The notes under the pieces are model-generated. The model worked only from the letters and a program-made list of their open reading frames with translations. It had not been told where the DNA came from and ran no database searches. Of a stretch of DNA of 64,000 nt, positions 35,720 to 46,128 are shown piece by piece. Source of the stretch: Diphasiastrum complanatum (taxonomy: Eukaryota > Streptophyta > Lycopodiopsida > Lycopodiales > Lycopodiaceae); contig CM055112.1 in NCBI GenBank assembly GCA_029204225.1, positions 27,673,063 through 27,737,062 on the forward strand. Reading direction: 5' to 3'. How positions within the stretch are numbered: position 1 is the stretch's first letter; the number at the start of each line of letters is the position of its first letter. A program made the translations under genes and the position numbers.

Positions 35720-36540
35720 GATATAGAAAAATATCAAAATAAAAAAAACAATATTGTTTATTTGCTTGCCCACACCACTCCCAAGCCTCCCCAACTCCCA
35801 ATGATCTAACCACAGTGTCTATAGTCACAGTTAAGAACTGTTAACAGTTCGCAATATAACTTGACTAAATTCAAAAATATTCCCTCCATTGGTTACGAAA
35901 AGGGCAATATTTTCACTGGATCTAGAATATGACCGCCATCCCCAAATTCAATTTTGAAAAAATTGCAAAATGTTTACATATGTATTACTTCCACGAGAAT
36001 GAAAATATGAGCGCCAACTACCTATTGGAATGAAAAAATGAGCGACATTTTCAAATTTGAATCAAGCATACAAGCATGGAGATTGGATTGATCGTACATA
36101 GTATATAATATAATCAAAGATGAATATTTTGTTTTGCTTCATAGAATCTGGTCATAGTACTTTGATGCAACTGATTACTCTATTATTTTTTTGATGATGA
36201 CATTATATCATTTACGTGTGGATATCCCTATTGATTTGGCACCTTTGTAGAGAAGAGGAGGCAAAGGAATTCAAATATCTGTTGAGGATCGTTCTCGTTA
36301 CAGGGCAGAAGGAAAAAAAAAACTTGGATTTATGGATAGATGGAACATTATATCCACAAAATCCAAGCACTTTGACACATCCCACATTCTCTTCAATAAC
36401 TCATTTAGTTACATGGATATACAATGGGCATAGTGGATTACTAGGATATTGTGAAAGATTGTAGAACCATGGAAAACAACTTTATATGAATTAAGTCACT
36501 TTTAAGAAGGTGAGTTAATTTGGATATCATCTTATTGTTA
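35720..36540. other. element T left non-coding part
   Basis: AT-rich. Contains frames without motifs (for example 36216-36464). A possible 5' exon of the transposase-like gene may lie here but could not be fixed. A palindrome-like TTAAGAACTGTTAACAGTTC occurs near 35833. Confidence 0.3.
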
Positions 36541-38700
36541 GAATAGAGATTGTCATCTCCAAAAGACGTTAGAAGAAAATGAACAACTTAAAAAAAAATG
36601 AATCATTATAGAAGATAACAATCAATATCAAATCAGAACTAGAGCAAATGCAATCAATCTTACAGTCTATTCATATTGAAAACTTACAATTATTGAAAGA
36701 TGTGGATTTGGCAAAGAAAAAGGCTGAAAATAAGAAGCGAAAGCGACAAAGTTGCAAGGATATTCAAACGCTTTCAAAAGGAGGTTATCAAAATAGAAGG
36801 ATCCGTGCATTCAAGTAAGCATATTCTGATTTTTGTAAGTTTTTCAATGACATTTGGATTTAATTTCAACTATGGTGATATTCTGTTAACTATCTATTTT
36901 TTTTGCAGATCTGCATTAGTAGCTCCTCAGGATATTAAAGACAAAGCTTCACTAGGAATGTCATTGGGCACAATATTGACTTGCAAATCCACTGAGCGTA
37001 TCATGATGAACAATAGGATTTCAAATGTAAAGTGTAAAATAGTAGAGCCTTTGATGGTGGACATTCAAATTTTTTTAGATAAGACTATAGTTCAGGGTGC
37101 TTGTGATTTTGCAGGTATTAGCAGGGAAGCATATGCAACAATATTTAAACTAATTAGAGAAGCTTTTAAGCAAGTTCAAATTAGAAAAGTCCCAATCCCT
37201 AAGACATATCACTTGAAGAAAGAGAAGGATACATTAAACATAGGTATGCATAAGATCACTGGAACTCCATTTCATATTGAGGAGGTGTATGAAACTGATG
37301 GAAGATCGATATTCTATAATTCATCAAACAATTTATTTGTTGATCTAAATTACTTGCTGAGATACATTGTCACATTCTATGATATAACCTATGAGATGTG
37401 AATGGCAAAATAATCATAGTAATTAAGTTAGATCAGTCAGAAATTGTGAAAGGGCAGAAGATGGAGAGGGTTAGTATAACTCTCATGAATGGTGCTCTAT
37501 CACAAACAGAGAACCAAGAAGATTTCAGATTCAGTGTCCAGTTAGAAAATGATATATGGTGGTTGGCAACGTTTCAGGTAACTAGCCTCATTATTACATT
37601 ACATTCATTAAATAGTATTTATACATTGTAAACTAAGTCTGATTAATTCTTTGGACAGGTGCTGAAAGAGGATCATGATATATTATCATGGATATTCTCA
37701 AGGACATCTTATCCTAGGATCATCAAGGACCATATGGATGAAGGACTTCTCAATGTTCCAAGAGTTGGAGACTTCAATGTTGAATGGCACTTAGCAGATG
37801 ATTTGAAAACATTGAAATGTATGTATAATGTCTCTCACGGTGCTACATCAAAACACCCTTGTTTGTATTGCATGAAAATGGCAAAAGATGTAACTAGGAG
37901 TACATGAACTACTAGAGAATATGCAGATCCAAACTGGAAGCCTATGCTGCCTATCCCCTTAAAAAATGTGCATGTTTGCACTCTTCATGTAGAAGTTAGA
38001 TTAATAGAAAAGATCATTTATCTTCATATAGTTTTTGCTTGGAATACTAAGCCAACATCATTAGCAAAGGAAGCTATCTCTCGATCAGAAGATGTTTTAT
38101 CAAAAGCAGGACTCCATAAAGGACATGTCAAAATTTAAAAGATGAAAAACTCACGTCATTTTCTATCAAATCATACTGGTAAGGCTTCTAACATTCAACA
38201 CTCAGTCTGGACAGATATTATTGCTGCTAAGAAAAAAAAAACTCTGATATTGATAAGAAAGTTGTCCAAAGGACTTGTGTCGAGTTTGTTAATGCAGTAT
38301 CAAAAGCATGGGAAGAAGATCACATCACTCATTACATGGTTAGTATAAAATTTTCAAAATGCTTTTAAATTTTCATATATATTTAGATCCAAACATAAGA
38401 CTAACATTATGATTTTGACATATGCAGCACATACTAAGAGATCATATAGCATTTCTTGCAAATACATATGGAAGCTTGAGTGTATGGTCATCACAAGGGA
38501 TGAAGAAGTCACACTGGCAAGCACGAGCAACATTTCATCGAAATACACAACATGGAGAAACCAATGAAAAACGAAACTACATTTGTCAATTGTTTCAGTG
38601 GTTCTACCGCAGAGTTCAGATTCGACACATAACAAAGTCCACACAATACAACAAGTTTAGAAAAGCATGCAAGTTCATACAGGAAGCGAAAATTAGATGA
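36541..38700 (+). pseudogene. transposase-like gene (DDE-type candidate with CxxC insertion), decayed
   Basis: Model: exons about 36541-36814, 36909-37577, 37659-38338, 38428-38700, with GT-AG introns. Seen in order: a coiled coil (EENEQLKKK, SELEQMQSILQS), a basic stretch KKKAENKKRKR that could be a nuclear signal, a conserved middle, IVIKLDQSE (candidate first acidic residue), VEWHLADDLKTLKCMYNVSH (second), HGATSKHPCLYCMK with a CxxC pair, LHVEVRLIEKII, and SVWSSQGMKKSHWQ near the end. Breaks: a one-base frameshift at about 37397, TGA at 37905-37907, TAA at 38136-38138, an A-run frameshift near 38235. Family (from memory): resembles uncharacterised transposase-like proteins common in cnidarian and other repeat-rich genomes, with a GATSK-PC-WC and QQG-EK signature. 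The catalytic assignment is inference. Confidence 0.6.
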
Positions 38701-38908
38701 TTGATGAGTAGAAAATCATCATTGTCATCAAATCATAACATGTTCAGAATTGCTTTGCAAATTCATTGAACAAGAGAGGAGAAATACCCAATGTAAATGT
38801 ATTGATTGTATTATACCAAAATACAAAGTGTCAACTATTCATCATCAGATCTTGTATCAGATTCTATGGCAGTATTGTCATGAAGAAATTCTTTGCTAGC
38901 ATATGCAT
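38701..38908. other. convergent 3' ends
   Basis: Short spacer between the transposase-like gene (+) and the orphan gene (-). AT-rich; no gene. Confidence 0.4.
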
Positions 38909-40323
38909 CTAATAGATGTGCATTATTCTTATTTTCACTAAGCTCAATATAAGTGGAATACAATGAATAATCCTTAAAGGAACATTCCCATCAGTAAAAC
39001 CTAAAATGTTCAAAACATAAGATCTTTTGACAAAAATGATATATTTATGTCCTCCTAGGTAAAATGATAAAGCTTTAACTGCCATTATAAGACTCTCCCC
39101 GACTAGGCTCAGCTTGGAATGAGCAATACAGATCTCATTCTTCAGGAAATGCCTAAGATAGTAGCCTAGTCCACTGTCCCTCTGGAACGAGGATGCGTGT
39201 TGTCTGAAACCACCTCGTCTCGCAGCAAAATCATCTATTATGAGAGCATCCTGGAATAGGAAATATGTTAGCAAAAACACATTCAGTGATTGAAAACATT
39301 CAAATGCAAGGAGGATTAAACACTTACACATTCTTCATCATCAGCAGCAACCAGATTAGGATGATCAATATAATGACCACGTCCTAAAGTGGAATTATTA
39401 GTGAAATGCATTAATGATGGACGAGGGAAGCCCACCTGGGATTGAAATGCCGTGAATTCTTCATCGGATGGTCTGCCTTGCCCATCCTCAACTATATTCG
39501 ATAAAGTCTTATTCAAGCATTCTTCACCGGTCATAAGTCCCTCCTCATCATCAAAATTAATACCAGCAACAAGGTCATCTGTTTCAAAATCTACAAAGTT
39601 GGAGAATTCGGAAATTGTGCCAGATAATAAACATAGAACCTCGTCCTCACGATAGTCAAAAAATTTACATAAATCAGTAGTAGCAAAATATACATTAATA
39701 TAATATACAGACAAATTGAAAAGACATTTTGCCTCCTCCATAGATTTGGATTCATCATCAATTGTATTTTGGCCAATGAAAGAATCCCGAAGAACATCAG
39801 TATTTACATCAATAAAGTCACTTTTCTTATCAAGAGTGTCGATAAGAAAGTAACTGATATCCTTAATAGCTGACTGAATAGAGGATGGTGCAAAAGGAGG
39901 GTCAGCAACAGAAACATCATCATCATCTGGGATCGGAACTAACAAGAAAAGTACGAAACCACTCTGAAATTCAACCAATCGACATTTCTTGCTGTAATAC
40001 GGACACATTGAACTGCTTTTCAAAAGATCAAACAATTTGGTAAACATTCTATCCAGTCTATGTCTGAAAGCTGAGAAGAAATGAACAAGATCAGTATAAT
40101 GCATGTACTGGAGTGGACCTATGGAGAAAACAGGCTTACTAAGTATATCTTTGAATCTGACATAATGGTCATAAAATACGTTAGAATTTGGTTGTGCAGT
40201 CCTAAAAACATGTAGATATGGCCTGAATAGAATGTGAAAATAGTCTAGGTTTTTAGTAATCCCAAATTCACTAAGAAATGAACTCAAGCTTGAATCTTGT
40301 GAGGATGATGAGGAAGAGGCCAT
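38909..40323 (-). CDS. orphan 445-residue protein, two intact exons
   Basis: Not recognised. Exon 1 is 40323-39328 (332 codons) and exon 2 is 39250-38909 (113 codons plus stop); the donor TGT|GTAAGT and acceptor TATTCCAG are canonical and the phase is 0. Start chosen at 40323 because its context GCCATGG is ideal and a Ser-rich leader (MASSSSSSQDSS) follows; the frame extends further upstream without need. Seen: mostly globular, rich in Phe, Tyr, Asp and Leu; an acidic linker near residues 140-150 (PIPDDDD) and further acidic patches; a C-terminal part with RRGGFRQHASSFQRD, LGYYLRHFLKNE and hydrophobic helices. No signal peptide or obvious membrane segment except weak C-terminal hydrophobicity. 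It is the only undamaged long gene in element T and shares an inverted promoter with the H3-ULP1 gene, so a joint role is inferred. Confidence 0.75.
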
Positions 40324-41099
40324 GGCAGTAACGTGAATATTGCACTTGTGCACGAGGGAGAACTGAACCAAAACTAACTATCAAGATGGCGCACAAGAGG
40401 GATATGTACGGCAGGCAGAATCCGAATATCGCACTTGTGTGCGAGTAGGTATAGAACGGAAGGCAATGAGCGTGCACAAGAGCGATATGTCGCGAATCGA
40501 GAATGAAAAAGATAAAAAATTAATCGGTTTTCATGACACGTGTCAAATTTCAATTGGACTACAGGCGCAGGCACGTGTGAGGTGACACCAACACACGTGT
40601 GAAATGACACCTACACACGTGTCGTGTATTCATTCGTTTGCTCGACAACACATGTCGCTCTCGCATAGATCGTACAAATCTCACACGTGTAATGTGACAG
40701 AGTGACACGTGTCGCTCTAGCATTTGTCCGTACAACTCCCACACGTGTGACATGAGTTCTTTCATACGTGCGAACCGCAATATAAAATCACAAACTTCGA
40801 TGAATTTTTTTCACTTTTTTTTAGGCTCCGCATATGGCACTTGTGCGCGTCTTTCACAATCAAAATTCCTCCTACCGCCTTCCATGCGCACAGGTTCGAT
40901 ACGTCTGCCTACGTGTCACCCCATATCGCACTTGTGCGTCTTTCCTCAAAACTAATCATTCTCTCTGATATTTGGCTCGCACAGGTCCGATATACTGTAC
41001 ATTCTGTCCGTACATATCGGTCCTCTGCGAGTTCTTTATCACCCCTCCCTGCTCATCCTAACTGTCATGCACAAGTCCGCTATCACATAGTACACGTCC
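40324..41099. promoter_or_regulatory. divergent promoter built as an inverted duplication
   Basis: Between the orphan gene ATG (40323, minus) and the H3-ULP1 ATG (41100, plus). Each side carries four motif copies near ATATCGCACTTGTGCG in alternating orientation. Left arm: 40337 (+), 40389 (-), 40426 (+), 40471 (-). Right arm: 40923 (+), 40978 (-), 41013 (+), 41068 (-). Two extra copies lie at 40832 (+) and 40886 (-). Reverse-complementing the left arm aligns the four copies with those of the right arm and places the nearest copy 14 and 17 bp before the two start codons. No TATA box was assigned. Confidence 0.75.
40537..40747. promoter_or_regulatory. cluster of seven CACGTG palindromes
   Basis: CACGTG at 40537, 40572, 40594, 40616, 40684, 40706 and 40742, mostly within ACACGTGT. 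Three of the six spacings are exactly 22 bp. CACGTG is the G-box/E-box core bound by plant bZIP and bHLH factors. The block also contains a direct repeat of about 57 bp (40649 and 40706). Confidence 0.75.
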
Positions 41100-42845
41100 A
41101 TGGATAGGAGAAAGCAGACAAGGAGGGACTTCTTCTCTCTCGGCTCATCCTCATCCCCTACGGTTGCCATCACACCACCCGCTAGACCTAGAACGCGCAA
41201 CCGCAGCAGGTGGCTCTCTGAGATACGCAAGTATCAGAGATCAACAGCTCTGTTGATCCCAAGAGCTGCATTCTACCGTGCTGTCTAGAACATAATAAGA
41301 AATGATCTTGGACAGCTGGTTAGATTCACACCCAGTGCTCTTCAGTGCCTTTAGGAGGCTGCTGGAGATTACATTAGTCTTTTTTTTTAGGATTCTTTTT
41401 TGCTTGCCATCCATTCCAAGAGGGTTACCATAATGCCCAAGGATTTTCAGCTCATGAAGAGGATGAGAGATAGGTACTGTAGGTTACATATATCTCAGCC
41501 TGCTGCTCCTAGACCAACTCTTGTAGATAGGACTGATCTTCCTACGAAGCATCCTAGGAAGCAGACAGCCCCCAAGCGTGCTCCTAAGAAAGTGAAGCCT
41601 AACCCTCCAAATTCTATGAAGCCTAACCCGGAATCCATTGTAGATAACGCTGCTGTTGATAATGTTGTAAATATAGCTACATCTATTTTGGATACCCCTT
41701 CAATTGCTATAGATACTACACATCCACATCCACCTCCTCCTCCAAATTTTTATACATATATAGATTCGGATGATTATCTTCAATTTGAGAAAGACATATC
41801 TGATGCTATAGATACTATTGGTACTCCCTTTTGCTTTAGACTAGATGCAGTTGATTTTAGTATTAATTTTAGACTTATAGATTGCTTGGATTGCAAAGTC
41901 AGACGGGCTCCTATCAGTGATCCTGTGATAGAGTCCGGGCTCACACTCTTGCAATATGACATTGCAAGAGATTCATCAAATGACTTGCTGGTGCTGAGTA
42001 ACTTTCTGCTTCAGGCCTTCAAAGAGAACAATGACACATTGTCACAGTTTTTGACTAGTAAATTCACACCAGCAACAAAGTATTTGCTCATACCTTATCA
42101 TACGAAGTAAGATATATTAAATGCTTCTTGTTGTTTTATGCATTAACATTGGCATTGTCAATGGAAATAGTTCTCAGAATTGCAACTAAAAAAATTTCAA
42201 TCTTATTTTGCAGTGACCACTGGAGTTTAAACCAGATCTCTATTAAAAGATCTGTAAATAATATTATTAAAGGTTTTTGTGTCAAGATGAATTCGGTGAG
42301 AAATACGCATAAGGATGTAGATATGTACCTTCCATATCTAAGTAAATATATTCCTACAGACGTTTCCCATTCCGTGGATTGGCAGATCATCAGTTTGGAG
42401 GTAAATTTTGTCTTTCTTAATAGCATTTTGAAATCAGTATTCTAATGAAATATTTTCAATCTAATTCATTCTGTTTCATAATTGATTTCTTGTGTGCTGA
42501 ATTATTTTGCAGTCACCCCAGCAAAATGATTCATTCACCTGTGGGTGGTACAATGCCAAGTTATTTTTAGACTGATTCGTCCTTTAACAAGATGTTGATA
42601 TTTCTAAGGTAATAAATTCTGTTTATTCTTATTTTGGAATCATGATTAGTTTTCTATTATGGTGATGTTTTTGGCCATTACTAATACATGAATGTTCTAT
42701 TTTGCAATTTACACTTCCTGAGTACACATCAAGCCAGGTGTACAAATTTAGACAAGAAATTATCCTGAGTATACTGGCTAGGGCAAGGCTTCAGCCTCCC
42801 ATTATTGATGATGGTGCAAAGGATGATGTAGTTATACTAAATTAA
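41100..42845 (+). pseudogene. histone H3/CENH3-like domain fused to a ULP1-type (C48) protease, decayed
   Basis: Exons 41100-42106, 42214-42400, 42513-42608, 42708-42845; one continuous frame of 476 codons including the final stop. Residues 1-30 begin MDRRKQTRR, like the H3 tail. The histone fold (about 35-127) reads WLSEIRKYQRSTALLIPRAA, RFTPSALQCL, LLAIHSKRVTIMPKDFQLMK; the LLIP-A-F form and one extra residue before RF resemble CENH3 more than canonical H3. A proline-rich linker follows (HPHPPPPPNF). The protease half has YLLIPYHTNDHWSL (His338), DWQIISLE and PQQNDSFTCGW (Gln402, Cys408), the ULP1 His/Gln/Cys pattern; the usual Asp after His is not evident. Breaks: TAG at 41286, 41352 and 41388, TGA at 42573, TAA at 42585, and the last acceptor is AA instead of AG. 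Histones package DNA (CENH3 marks centromeres); ULP1 enzymes process SUMO or related tags. A combined function is inference. Confidence 0.8.
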
Positions 42846-42989
42846 GATAAAAAAAAAATATAGATAGCATAGAACAAAAATACATGTATAGACTTCATAG
42901 AAAGATATACATTGATATATCAAATGTTGCTCCAGTTTATAGATTTGGGAGCACAAAATACATGTATAGATGCCCAACTTGGGCTTTCA
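42846..42989. other. junction of element T with copia-B
   Basis: AT-rich. AAAATACATGTATAGA occurs twice (about 42878 and 42955). No terminal repeat matching 35669 was found. Confidence 0.4.
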
Positions 42990-44900
42990 TTCCACGATCA
43001 TTGCAGAAATCAGTGAATCGGTTTGAGATGTATTCTCCACCCCGATCAATTCTGATCTGCTTCACCTTGTTTCATGTGCATCTTTCTGTCCAATTCACAT
43101 ACTCTGTAAATTTGTTAAATGCATCTGATTTATTGTGAATGAAATAGACTCTGGCAAACTTACTGTGATCATCAATAAAGGTGATATAATATTTTGAGCC
43201 TCCTACTGAGATCACGTTGAAAGGTTCACAGATGTCTAAATGTACTAGCTCCAGAATCTATGTCGTTCTATAGGAGTCCTTGACAAAAGGAGTACGTGAC
43301 ATCTTACCCTTTATACATACATCACAGGTCATCGAACTGGTTGCATTCGAGATGCTCACCCCTATGATTGCTCCATGATGGCTTGCTTGATATAGTGTTA
43401 TTGAATTCATATGGCATAGTCTCCTGTGCCATAGAATGTCTGATGAATCATCATGGGTTTGATGCACGTGATCTGTAGGTAGGCGTATCTTCAAGTGATA
43501 CAGGTTGTCTTTTCTTCTACCTTGAGTAATCACTGTACTGGTGTCTTCATCAACAACATTGCATGCTTCGTCTGAGAACGTCACACACATCCCTGCATCA
43601 GCTATTCTTGCCACTAATAGCAAGTCCTGCTGCAGCATAGGCATGAATAGAACATCTTCGAGCCGTCTATCTCTGTCGTTAATGTTGGGCCATAGTGAAC
43701 CAATACCATTCACTTGATGCTTTGATCTGTCTCCAAGAATAGTAAATCTTGATGGATCTGCACTTCGGAAATCAGACATTATCTGTCTTGATGTAACAAA
43801 GTGCGAGGTAGCTTCTGAATCAAGGATTACCTCCTGTGTGTCAGGTGTTGATACTGCACACATGTTTGCATAGATGTAGGCGGTCGAATTTCTGTGATTC
43901 GATCTTTCTTCGCCCATCTTTGAGCTCTCTGGCTCCTCGACATAGGATGAACTATTATTGTTCTCCTGTCTGCTTTGAGCTTGTTTGTTTCTTGGGTTCT
44001 GGTGGCAATCCATGGCTGCATGACCCTTCTTATGACAGTGAATACACTCAATTTTTGGAATTAGCCAACACAAATCGACAGTATGTCCTTCGCGTTTGCA
44101 TCTCACGCAGGTCTTCTTGTCTCTGCTCTATTGTTTTGACCTTCCTTTGTTCTTCCATTTGCCTTTACTGACTCCTTCTGCTTGCTGATCTCGATCATAC
44201 TTTCGGTCTGACTTCCTCTTAGGCTTGAATTTCTTCTTAGTCTTTTCTTTGTTGCTGTAAAGAGCTTGGTCATAAGCATCCTTGTGATCAAGGTGCTCTC
44301 GAGCATCGACTTCTTCTCAAATCTCGACAACTGCCTTTTCGAGTGTCATAGTAGGATCCTTTGCTAGCAGCGTTCTGGTTGTCTAAAAGGATCTTGGTAA
44401 GGCTCTCAACAGATAGGTAAGCTGCTTTTCTACTGATACTGCATTCTCTGCTCCGGAATTGTGTAATGAAAGAAACAGATCATTCATCTTTTTGATAAAG
44501 GATGTGAGGTCTTTGCCATCCCATTACAGGTTTGTCAGCTGATCTTCAAGAAGCATGATCTGATTGCGTGATTTCGTCTGAAATCTTATGAGTAAAGTAT
44601 CTCACGTCTCTTTTGCTTTAGAGAGTGTAGTCAGGTTTTGATCCAGGCTATCCTCGATGGATGATGACAACACGGCTACTGCCTTGTCATTCTTCTCTCT
44701 CCATTTGCGTAGCTCCTTGCCTGTAGTTGTAGGCATCTCCTCGGTGCCATCTACCCAGGGAAATAATCCTTCTCCCTTTAGTATAAGAGAGGTCTTAACC
44801 TTCCATGCTAGGAAGTTAGATCCTGATGAGTCGAAGATTGTACAGATTTTTGATTGTATACTGCTTATTGAAGTCATTGTTGTGAATTGTGTTCTCACTT
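42990..44900 (-). pseudogene. copia-B copy: gag, protease, start of integrase
   Basis: Reading leftward from 44898: UBN2-type gag (NFLAWKVKTSLILKGEGLFP, EEMPTTTGKELRKW), broken near 44600 and 44330, two knuckles in 44100-44000 (CKREGHTVDLC, CIHCHKKGHAAMDC), protease LDSEATSHF (G of DSG is E), pre-integrase ILWHRRLCHMNS...CDVCIKGKMSRTPF, and the integrase core to GGEYISNRF near 43020-42990, where it stops. RT and RNase H are absent on this side. A 282-codon stretch (43258-44106) is open. Same family as 57931-59700 and 62767-64000. Dead copy. Confidence 0.85.
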
Positions 44901-44977
44901 GTTAATGGTTCTTTGTCTTGAATGTTTTGCCTCCTCCTGGATCTGATAGCTTTGTGGCTATGTCAGACTATGATTGG

Positions 44978-45688
44978 CTCTAATACCACTGATGAGTTCA
45001 GAAATGTCAAGAACGCTCTGATACCACTGATGCAGTCAGAAACATCAAGAACACTCTGATACCACTGATGCAGAAATTTTGCAAATCTATCAGGCTCTAT
45101 AACAAAACGAAACTTGAACGAGCTCTGATAGTCGCGAATGAAAGTAATTCGGATGGAGTTTGGATATGATTGATGGTCATTGCCTGCTATATCATTCCTA
45201 CAATCCTCCAGAAAGTAGATAGACATTGCTGACCTACGTTATAAATTAGTTCAACATTCAACAAGATTGAACCAATGTGTGGAATAGATAAGACAACTAA
45301 ATGAGATACACGAGCAATAGCAGACAGTAATTCATTCGAGATCAGACAAGATTTAGAATGATATGTGCATAACAACTACAATATCATCTATTGATCTTCT
45401 TTATTTCAAGCATTGTGTGATAGACTCACACAGCACATTGACATGAGAGAAGTTGTGTTCTCCCACAAACAGTGTCTCGCTTACTAGCGGACTTCTTGGA
45501 TCTCTGTGGATCCTGCTTACAAAATTGTCTCGTTCACAGACGAACTTCTTTTTTTATATTCTCTATTTTCTACTTTTTATGCATCTAGCAAATTGCATAT
45601 ATTCAGAGTAGCATATCTGATTAGATAGATTAAACAATCTATAACTAATCATGGATTACAAGAGTGGTGGGTTAGGCACGTCCTAACG
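44978..45688 (-). repeat. copia-B LTR with three tandem PBS units
   Basis: The LTR (minus) runs from about 45688 (GTTAGGACGTGCC, with the expected first T mutated) to 45069. The reverse complement of the primer-binding site, CTCTGATACCACTGATG, occurs at 45054, 45016 and, with one change, 44978, at exact 38-bp spacing. Confidence 0.8.
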
Positions 45689-45810
45689 CTCTTTTGTTGA
45701 CGTCATCATATCAGATCATGGATCTGTACTTTATGGTACTCGTTTGATTTTTTTGATCTTCTGGAGCGTGAAGGGTTTTGTGTTGCGAACATTTTTCTTT
45801 CGCGAACATT

Positions 45811-46128
45811 TCACTTTCGTGTCTTTTCGTCAAATTGGGAGTTGAGAGCTAGCAGAGCTTTGGTAACAGAAAAATTTTGTTTCTTCAGCTCCCTCTCAAA
45901 GCGTGATAGCTTGATGACTCCAAGACTGCTCCTTTGTTTCTCGAATAGACCTTTGTCTAAGGCCTTTGTGAAAATGTCAACAACCATCTCTCTCGTTCCA
46001 GTGAAGGTAGTCTGCAGCTTCTTCTTCTTGATCAAATCTCTTATCAAGTGGTATTTGATTGCAATGTGTTTCATCCTTGAGTGAAACACGAGATCATTTG
46101 TGAGATGTATTGCGGATGTATTATCCAT
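45811..46128 (-). pseudogene. copia-B RNase H C-terminal end
   Basis: Seen: MDNTSAIHLTNDLVFHSRMK, KYHLIRDLI, EMVVDIFTKALDKGLFEKQ and a tail LKKQNFSVTKALLALNSQ. This is the 3' end of a copia-B element, lying immediately upstream (in element orientation) of the LTR at 45069-45688, whose other side carries gag. The rest of this upstream element is missing. Confidence 0.85.

Larger units (their letters stand above)
35669..42975 (+). mobile_element. element T: candidate DNA transposon with three genes
   Basis: The left end (35669-35719, TATTAGAGGAG...) matches the left end of the MITE at 33533-33583 in 42 of 51 positions by hand count, and interrupts gypsy-2. Inside are a transposase-like gene (+), an intact orphan gene (-) and an H3-ULP1 fusion gene (+). 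The right terminal repeat is not found: the copia-B integrase starts near 42990 and presumably truncated or buried it. The unit is inferred from the shared terminus and continuity; one or more of the genes could belong to separate insertions. Confidence 0.5.

Noticed and set aside
36216-36464. 82-codon frame as a first exon of the transposase-like gene.
   Set aside because: No motif and no suitable splice link to the coiled-coil exon could be shown.
39452-39655. Plus-strand frames across 38909-40371.
   Set aside because: They overlap the spliced minus-strand orphan gene, which has better start, splice and length support.
41286-42587. The in-frame stops of the H3-ULP1 gene might be repaired by U-to-C RNA editing, since all five could become CAG, CGA or CAA.
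   Set aside because: That editing is known from organelles of ferns, hornworts and lycophytes, not nuclear transcripts. The same C-to-T pattern occurs in clearly dead retrotransposons here, so methylation decay is simpler.
35669-42975. Giant-virus insertion, because some large DNA viruses encode histones and ULP-like proteases.
   Set aside because: The genes have plant-style introns, the region shares a terminus with a MITE, and the H3 tail and LLIP form look like a plant histone.
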